Positions 30,542-35,607 of a DNA stretch of 35,607 bases are shown here, piece by piece. The notes under the pieces were generated by a model that was given only the letters and a program-made list of their open reading frames with translations, searched no databases and had not been told where the DNA came from. Numbering within the stretch: position 1 is the first letter of the stretch; every line of letters starts with the position of its first letter. The translations under genes were made by a program, and so were the position numbers. This stretch comes from a virus, in the IMG/VR virus record IMGVR_UViG_3300020536_000024, positions 1 through 35,607 of that record. One strand, given 5' to 3'.

Positions 30542-30852
30542 GACATAGATTAGACCATCCAGAAGATGTTGAAGGTTGCTTCGGATGCAAGATTATTGGA
30601 CTGCAATTAAATCCAGGAGACTCATCATCTCAAAAAATGGTGAGTAACAAAAAGTGGGACAGTGAGTTAGAAGCCTATCGGGCAGCACGTGCCGAAGGAA
30701 TTCAACCTGCTGGTACAAGTATGAAAAAAATTCAGGAAGCACGGCGTGCCTCTGATGTCATGGGTAAAGCATTCGATGCCAACACCATGGGTGATAGCAA
30801 GATAATACAGAACAATACAGTATCTAAACTCAAGGAAGTAGGAGCAATATAA
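30538..30852 (+). CDS. Conserved small head protein with CxxC
   Basis: 104 residues, GTG start overlapping the previous stop. HRLDHPEDVEGCFGCKIIGLQLNPGD carries a CxxC in a pattern common in phage head-module proteins; the C-terminus is helical and charged. May bind zinc or a disulfide partner. Confidence 0.6.
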   Translation: MRHRLDHPEDVEGCFGCKIIGLQLNPGDSSSQKMVSNKKWDSELEAYRAARAEGIQPAGTSMKKIQEARRASDVMGKAFDANTMGDSKIIQNNTVSKLKEVGAI

Positions 30853-31028
30853 TGCCAATGGTAAACGGAAAAGAATTTGCATACACCGCTAAGGGTATGA
30901 AGGCAGCCAAGATGGAAGCCAAGAAGTCAGGCAAGAAGATGGTTAAGAAGGCTGCTAAGAAAAAGACTATGAAGAAGACAGCAAAAAAGGCTATGCCTAA
31001 GAGCCGTGGATTATTTGGTGGCATGTAA
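30852..31028 (+). CDS. Lysine-rich basic protein 8
   Basis: 58 residues: VNGKEFAYTAKGMKAAKMEAKKSGKKMVKKAAKKK then KAMPKSRGLFGGM. Short NGK-x-(F/Y)-x-Y-T-x-KG-K-A/K-rich proteins of this type occur in many environmental phages near capsid genes. Overlaps neighbours by 1 base each side. Confidence 0.65.
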   Translation: MPMVNGKEFAYTAKGMKAAKMEAKKSGKKMVKKAAKKKTMKKTAKKAMPKSRGLFGGM

Positions 31029-31285
31029 TGCCATTATCAAAAAAGCCTAGAAAAGCAAAACTTACTAAATCAGAAGTTGGAAACGTACGCAAACTTGTAA
31101 AAATGTCAGGACGCAGTTCAGGAGTAAAAGTTGTAATGCCAGATGGAAGCACTGTTGGATTAAAAGACTTGGGTAAGGTAAAACCAACACCTAAGCCAAA
31201 GCCAAAGGCAACTCCTAAGACAACAAAGATGACTCCGCAAGATGAAGCAATGAAAAAGATTATTAAGAAAAGATACGGCTGGTAA
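31028..31285 (+). CDS. Lysine-rich basic protein 9
   Basis: 85 residues. The first half is a small mixed domain (about 14-50) and the second half is Lys/Pro-rich (KVKPTPKPKPKATPKTTK), ending KKIIKKRYGW. No family recognised; probably DNA- or capsid-binding. Confidence 0.6.
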   Translation: MPLSKKPRKAKLTKSEVGNVRKLVKMSGRSSGVKVVMPDGSTVGLKDLGKVKPTPKPKPKATPKTTKMTPQDEAMKKIIKKRYGW

Positions 31286-31288
31286 ATA

Positions 31289-31684
31289 ATGGCATACACC
31301 AAGGCAAGTTTACGTGAGCGTCTAAAGAATCAGATTATGTCTGGTTCTAAAGGTGGTAAGCCTGGCCAATGGTCTGCCCGTAAGGCTCAGTTGCTAGCAC
31401 AGGCTTACAAGAAAGCAGGTGGTGGCTACTCAGGTAGTAAGACTGCCAAGCAGAAGTCTTTGTCAAAATGGACTAAAGAAGACTGGGGTACTAAATCTGG
31501 TAAGCCAAGCACCCAAGGTGCTAAGGCTACTGGTGAACGGTATCTACCTAAGAAAGCCCGTGCTGCACTGAGCACATCAGAGTATGCAAGAACCTCTGCT
31601 GCTAAGCGTGCAGGTACTAGTGCTGGCAAGCAGTTCGTAAAACAACCTAAATCTATTGCAAAGAAGACGGCTAAATACAGATGA
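31289..31684 (+). CDS. DUF5872-like basic protein
   Basis: 131 residues: LRERLKNQIMSGSKGGKPGQWSARKAQLLAQAYKKAGGGYSG...SLSKWTKEDWGTKSGKPS...ATGERYLPKKARAALS...GKQFVKQPK. I recall this as the DUF5872 family, present in phages, some giant viruses and bacteria, function unknown. Strongly basic. Confidence 0.7.
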   Translation: MAYTKASLRERLKNQIMSGSKGGKPGQWSARKAQLLAQAYKKAGGGYSGSKTAKQKSLSKWTKEDWGTKSGKPSTQGAKATGERYLPKKARAALSTSEYARTSAAKRAGTSAGKQFVKQPKSIAKKTAKYR

Positions 31685-31962
31685 AAAAAGATTCCAGATT
31701 AACTCGTGCTGGTGTATCGGGTTTTAACAAGCCTAAGCGTACGCCTAATCATCCTAAGAAGTCACACGTAGTTGTGGCTAAAGTTGGAACTCAAGTCAAG
31801 ACTATTCGTTTTGGGCAGCAGGGTGTATCTGGTTCTCCTCGTAAGACTGGTGAATCTGCATCATATGCAGCACGCCGTAAGTCTTTCAAAGCAAGACATG
31901 CCAAGAATATTTCTAAAGGCAAATTAAGTGCAGCCTACTGGGCAGATAAGGTAAAGTGGTAA
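31681..31962 (+). CDS. DUF6321-like basic protein
   Basis: 93 residues: SRLTRAGVSGFNKPKRTPNHPKKSHVVVAKVGTQVKTIRFGQQGVSG, then RKSFKARHAKNISKGKLSAAYWADKVKW. I recall this as DUF6321, which often occurs beside DUF5872-like genes in phages and large DNA viruses. ATGA overlap with the previous gene. Basic, probably nucleic-acid-associated. Confidence 0.7.
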   Translation: MKKDSRLTRAGVSGFNKPKRTPNHPKKSHVVVAKVGTQVKTIRFGQQGVSGSPRKTGESASYAARRKSFKARHAKNISKGKLSAAYWADKVKW

Positions 31963-32888
31963 TGGGTATTCTACTTAACGAACTAACAGATGAGGTTTTA
32001 ATTAACCTTGCTGGTTATACAATTCAGCAGGATAAGGCTACACACCTAACAGGTCCTATTACTACAACTACATCTACTCTTGCATCACCTACAATTTTTA
32101 ACGTAGCAGATGCCCAACGCCTTGGCACTGGTATTGTCGAGATTGATGATGAACTATTCTGGGTAGACACAGTAGACCGCATTTCTAATAGCGCAACAGT
32201 TTCTCCATACGGCCGTGGCTTTATGGGTTCTACTGCTGATACACACACTGCTGGTTCTAAGGTAACTATCTCTCCTACTTTTCCTAGACACGTTGTAAAG
32301 CGTGCTATTCAAGATACCCTTCGCGCTATGGGCGCGGCTATTTTTGCAGTTAAGCAAACAAGTTTTACATATAGCAGCAGTGCAATTAACACATACGAAT
32401 TAGATAACAAGAACATACAAAACATTTTAACTATGCACTGGCAAGACATTGGCTCCAGCAAGGAATGGATTCGCATTAAGCGATGGGAGTTTGATGCTTT
32501 TCCAGACCAAACCACTTGGGGCACAGGAGCACAGACAGTAACTATTGGTGACAGAATTGTGTCAGGCCGTAAGGTAAAGGTTGTTTATGCAACCGTACCT
32601 TCAACAATATCTACTACATCTACAGATTCATTTAGCGCACAGACTGGATTGCCAGAGTCTTGCCGAGATGTTGTAATCCTTGGTGCTTCATACCGTTTGA
32701 TTGCCTACCTAGACCCAGCCCGTACTGGTGCACAGTCACCACAGGCTGACGAAACAGATAACAAGCGTACCTTTGGTTCAGCAACTAATGCGTACCGTCA
32801 ACTCTTTGCTCTTTACACACAGCGTCTTTCAGAAGAAAATCTGTCGCAACAACAACAATACCCACCACGAGTTCACTTCAGCCGATAG
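31962..32888 (+). CDS. Connector / head-completion-like protein
   Basis: 308 residues from ATG 31962, which overlaps the previous TAA; a GTG two codons upstream is less likely. An N-terminal beta module with RGFMGSTADTHTAGSKV (about 88-104) is followed by helices (HVVKRAIQDTLRAMGAA) and a beta-rich middle. Position between head and tail-fibre genes suggests a head-tail connector or tail adaptor. The same RG.xGST...H.AG..V module occurs in the next gene. Confidence 0.55.
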   Translation: MGILLNELTDEVLINLAGYTIQQDKATHLTGPITTTTSTLASPTIFNVADAQRLGTGIVEIDDELFWVDTVDRISNSATVSPYGRGFMGSTADTHTAGSKVTISPTFPRHVVKRAIQDTLRAMGAAIFAVKQTSFTYSSSAINTYELDNKNIQNILTMHWQDIGSSKEWIRIKRWEFDAFPDQTTWGTGAQTVTIGDRIVSGRKVKVVYATVPSTISTTSTDSFSAQTGLPESCRDVVILGASYRLIAYLDPARTGAQSPQADETDNKRTFGSATNAYRQLFALYTQRLSEENLSQQQQYPPRVHFSR

Positions 32889-32897
32889 GAAGATTGA

Positions 32898-35078
32898 ATG
32901 CCAACAAGAAAATACTCATCCCGTTCCCAGCAAACCACACTTACTGCTGGCATTAACTCAAGCGCCACTTCGGCTACAGTCGTATCTGGAAGTGCGCTGC
33001 TTGGTGGTATTACGATTTCAGCAGGTGAAATCTTTACTGTAGTTATTGACCCAGATACAGCCCTTGAAGAAATTGTAGATATTACCGCCGTCAGTACCAA
33101 CACACTAACTATTGTTCGTGGTATTGATGGCTCTACTGGACAGGCTCACTCAGCAGGTGCACAAGTTCGACACATGGCAATTGGTCGTGACTATCGTGAG
33201 GCTAATACCCACATTGAAAACACAACCACAGCACACGGGTTAACTCTTGCTAACGTAACTTTGTCAACTGGCACAGGCAATGTATCAACTACAATGCTTG
33301 CATCTAACGCTGTAACTACTGCAAAAATTACTGACGCTAACGTTACAACTGCAAAGATTGCCGATAGTGCAATTACATCAGCCAAGATTGCTGACCTTAC
33401 AATTGCTACAGGTGATATTGCAGACTCTGCTATTACAAGTGGTAAAATTGCAACTGGTGCTGTAGGTACAACTAAGATTGATGACCTATCAATCACAGAA
33501 GGCAAGATTGTTTCTAATGCGGTAACTACTGGCAAGATTGCAGACTCAGCAGTTACTAGCGCTAAGATAGCAGACGGAACAATTGTTGCTGGCGACATTG
33601 CAGATGGAGCCATTACTTCAGCCAAGATTCTTGATGGGACTATTTCTACTGGGGATATTGCTGACAGTGCTATTACTTCGGTTAAAATTGCCGATGGTAC
33701 TATCGTCGCTGGTGACCTAGCAGACGGTGCAGTAACATCTGCAAAGATTCTAGATGGCACAATTGTAAACGCTGATATTAATGCCTCAGCAGCAATTGAC
33801 TATAGCAAGTTAAATCTTGCAGGTTCTATTACCTCAGCAGATATTGTTAACGGCACTATCGTTGATGCTGATGTATCTGGTACTGCTGCTATTGCATACA
33901 GCAAGTTATCTCTTGGTGGAACTATTACATCTGCTGACTTGGTAGATGGAACAATTGTCAACTCAGACATTAACGCATCTGCTGGTATTGCACTCAGCAA
34001 GTTAGCAACAGACCCACTAGCCCGTGCTAATCACACTGGTACACAGACAGCATCTACTGTCTCAGACTTTGATACACAGGTTCGTACCTCTAAGGTAACT
34101 GACCTTGCAGCACCTACTGGCTCATTCTCAATGAACAGCCAAAAGATTACAAATCTTCTTGACCCATCAAGTGCACAGGATGCCTCAACTAAAGCATACG
34201 TTGATGCTCAAGTTAATGCTCTTGTAGATGGCGCACCTGGAACTCTTAACACTCTTAATGAAATTGCTACTGCAATCTCTGCTGGTGGTTCATTTGAATC
34301 TACTGTAGTACTTAAGTCAGGTTCAACTATGACTGGTGCTCTTACCTTGTCAGGTGCTCCAACTGTAGACTTACACGCTGCTACTAAGGCGTATGTAGAT
34401 ACAGTTGCTGGTTCTGCTACCGCTGCTGCAGCAAGTGCAACGGCTGCTGCTAATTCATATGACTCATTTGATGACCGTTACCTAGGTGCTAAGTCAACTG
34501 CTCCATCTGTAGATAACGATGGTAATGCACTCATTACTGGTGCTATCTACTGGAACTCAGTAACCAACCAGATGTTTGCTTGGACAGGTTCTGCATGGGG
34601 TTCAATCTCATCTACTGCAGATATCTACCGCTTCCGCTACACAGCAGCAGGCGGAGAAACAACAATCTCAGGAACAGATGACAATGGATTAACACTTTCT
34701 TACATTGCAGGTAAGGAGCAGGTATACCTTAACGGTGTACTGCTTGCTCGTACATCTGATTACACAGCATCTAATGGTTCAAGTATTACATCTCTAGCAG
34801 CCTTGGCTGCATCAGATATTGTAGAGATTATTACCTTCACAGCATTTGAACTAGCAGACTCTATTGCTCGTTCACTCTTTGATGCAAAGGGCGACATCCT
34901 AGTTGCTACTAGCGCAGATACACCAGGAAAACTTTCAGTTGGAACTAACGGATACTTCCTTAAGGCTGACTCATCTACAGCAACAGGTTTAACCTGGAGC
35001 GCAGTAGACCTATCATCATATGCAACTATAACAACCGAAAACGACAACACCATTATGAACATAATGGGTGCGTATTAA
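32898..35078 (+). CDS. Tail fibre with tandem hydrophobic repeats
   Basis: 726 residues. N-terminal attachment module to about 110 contains IVRGIDGSTGQAHSAGAQV, the element shared with the upstream connector. Residues about 135-371 are tandem repeats of roughly 10-20 residues (DGAITSAKILDGTIS TGDIA and variants), predicted as a long beta-helix-like shaft. A collar segment follows with MNSQKITNLLDPSSAQDASTKAYVD, a motif typical of phage tail fibres, then Ala/Ser-rich linkers and a C-terminal region with YLNGVLL and FLKADSS. Likely binds the host surface. No chaperone gene is visible. Confidence 0.8.
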   Translation: MPTRKYSSRSQQTTLTAGINSSATSATVVSGSALLGGITISAGEIFTVVIDPDTALEEIVDITAVSTNTLTIVRGIDGSTGQAHSAGAQVRHMAIGRDYREANTHIENTTTAHGLTLANVTLSTGTGNVSTTMLASNAVTTAKITDANVTTAKIADSAITSAKIADLTIATGDIADSAITSGKIATGAVGTTKIDDLSITEGKIVSNAVTTGKIADSAVTSAKIADGTIVAGDIADGAITSAKILDGTISTGDIADSAITSVKIADGTIVAGDLADGAVTSAKILDGTIVNADINASAAIDYSKLNLAGSITSADIVNGTIVDADVSGTAAIAYSKLSLGGTITSADLVDGTIVNSDINASAGIALSKLATDPLARANHTGTQTASTVSDFDTQVRTSKVTDLAAPTGSFSMNSQKITNLLDPSSAQDASTKAYVDAQVNALVDGAPGTLNTLNEIATAISAGGSFESTVVLKSGSTMTGALTLSGAPTVDLHAATKAYVDTVAGSATAAAASATAAANSYDSFDDRYLGAKSTAPSVDNDGNALITGAIYWNSVTNQMFAWTGSAWGSISSTADIYRFRYTAAGGETTISGTDDNGLTLSYIAGKEQVYLNGVLLARTSDYTASNGSSITSLAALAASDIVEIITFTAFELADSIARSLFDAKGDILVATSADTPGKLSVGTNGYFLKADSSTATGLTWSAVDLSSYATITTENDNTIMNIMGAY
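33301..34011 (+). repeat. Internal repeat region of the tail fibre gene
   Basis: About 700 bases of diverged tandem repeats, unit near 60 bases (20 codons), each often two 30-base half-units of the form (G/S)AI-T-S-A-K-I-x-D-G-T-I. DNA similarity between units is high enough for slippage or recombination to change shaft length. Confidence 0.7.
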
Positions 35079-35094
35079 GAAAGGGTAGTAACTA

Positions 35095-35400
35095 ATGGCT
35101 ACAACATCTAAGGCGCTGTTCCGTGGAGCAGCAACAACAACTACAACGACAACGCTATACACAGTTCCATCATCTACAACAGCAGTAGTAAGCAACATTG
35201 TTGTATCAAATACTGGTGGCTCTGCTTATACATTTACTCTATATCTTGATGACGTATTGCTTGCCAATACAGTATCAATTGCTGCTAACTCAATCGCAAT
35301 CTTTGATGTTAAGCAGACACTTGCAGCAGCAGACACAATTAAAGGTGGAGCCAGCAATACTGCTGTGACATTCCACATCTCAGGAGTGGAGATAGCATAA
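35095..35400 (+). CDS. Small tail protein
   Basis: 101 residues, Thr/Ala/Val-rich beta protein (TTTTTTLYTVPSSTTAVVSNIVVSNTGGSAYTFTLYLDDVLL). Similar short beta proteins follow fibres in many phages and may be fibre-tip or baseplate components. AGAAAGGG upstream; its stop overlaps the next ATG. Confidence 0.6.
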   Translation: MATTSKALFRGAATTTTTTTLYTVPSSTTAVVSNIVVSNTGGSAYTFTLYLDDVLLANTVSIAANSIAIFDVKQTLAAADTIKGGASNTAVTFHISGVEIA

Positions 35401-35607
35401 TGGGTGTAGCAATTTTTCCTGCCGCTGGTGGCGGCGTAACAAAAAAAGTAGTTGAGTTTACAAGCAGTGGAACCTTTACTTTGCCATCAGGTTTTGGCGC
35501 GGGTAATCCTTTAATTTGCGATGTATTAGTGTATGGCGCAGGCGGAGGCGGAGGCGGTGGTGGTGACCAAGCAAGTAGTGGAAATACTGGAAACGGCGGC
35601 GGGGGTG
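35400..35607 (+). CDS. Gly-rich tail protein (N-terminal part, cut by window end)
   Basis: The frame from ATG 35400 runs through the window end (69 complete codons visible). Beta-rich VVEFTSSGTFTLPSG, then a run of glycines (YGAGGGGGGGDQ), as in Gly-rich phage tail or receptor-binding proteins. Complete length unknown. Confidence 0.65.
   Translation, partial: MGVAIFPAAGGGVTKKVVEFTSSGTFTLPSGFGAGNPLICDVLVYGAGGGGGGGGDQASSGNTGNGGGG

Noticed and set aside
33191-33760. 189-codon antisense ORF in the tail fibre repeat
   Set aside because: Only the reverse translation of tandem repeats; repetitive Ala/Val/Ile sequence, no start context.
33301-34011. CRISPR-like or tandem DNA array
   Set aside because: Repeats are in frame with a fibre protein, diverged and without unique spacers, so not a CRISPR.
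1-35607. Integrase, attachment site, toxin-antitoxin or insertion sequence
   Set aside because: No recombinase, transposase or terminal inverted repeat was recognised on either strand, so temperate lifestyle is not supported by this window.

Overview
This window is most of a tailed-phage genome (or a provirus-like contig of one) whose host is probably a low-GC actinobacterium. Host evidence: a WhiB-family regulator (a family essentially restricted to Actinobacteria and their phages), a DUF4192-like protein, a BldD-like XRE regulator of actinobacterial type, frequent GTG starts and a GlxR/CRP-type operator. Base composition is AT-leaning and Lys codons are often AAA, unlike phages of high-GC Streptomyces or Mycobacterium. 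A phage of freshwater acI/Nanopelagicales-type actinobacteria fits best; this is inference. No integrase, tRNA, CRISPR array or insertion sequence was seen.

Layout. (1) 2-834, plus strand: the end of a lysis module, with a small coiled-coil protein, an M15-type peptidase endolysin and a holin-like membrane protein. It closes at a bidirectional terminator (872-916). (2) 917-11724, minus strand: about 30 tightly overlapping early, regulatory and replication genes. They include PD-(D/E)XK nucleases, WhiB, FmdB-like, a sigma-like factor, a DUF1599 protein, a primase split into CHC2 and TOPRIM ORFs, a Holliday-junction-resolvase-like nuclease, a DnaB-like ATPase, a RecB/Cas4-like exonuclease and DUF932. 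Upstream of these lie a secreted transglycosylase-like enzyme and a run of micro-ORFs of 24-55 codons, many of them CxxC zinc-knuckle-like. (3) 11767-12294: a non-coding divergent control region with a minus-strand promoter overlapped by an inverted repeat, a CRP/GlxR-like site, a 32-bp palindrome, a second hairpin and repeated CAGACTG / CAGGCT words. (4) 12295-35607, plus strand: the virion module.

The virion module runs: terminase large subunit with an N-terminal small-terminase-like HTH; seven consecutive lysine-rich basic proteins; portal; a proteasome/HslV-like Ntn hydrolase; two small proteins; a 1747-residue apparently cysteine-free protein and two further large structural candidates; scaffold-like protein; N4-gp56-type major capsid protein; small head proteins; four more basic proteins (two of DUF5872 and DUF6321 type); a connector-like protein; a repeat-containing tail fibre; and a Gly-rich tail protein cut by the window end. 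No tape-measure, tail-tube or sheath gene is seen, which suggests a short-tailed (podovirus-like) particle, but the module is not complete here.

Most notable: the Ntn-hydrolase where a prohead protease would normally sit; eleven basic, histone-tail-like proteins in two clusters inside the head module; the split primase with a strong internal Shine-Dalgarno; the micro-ORF array; and the structured divergent control region.
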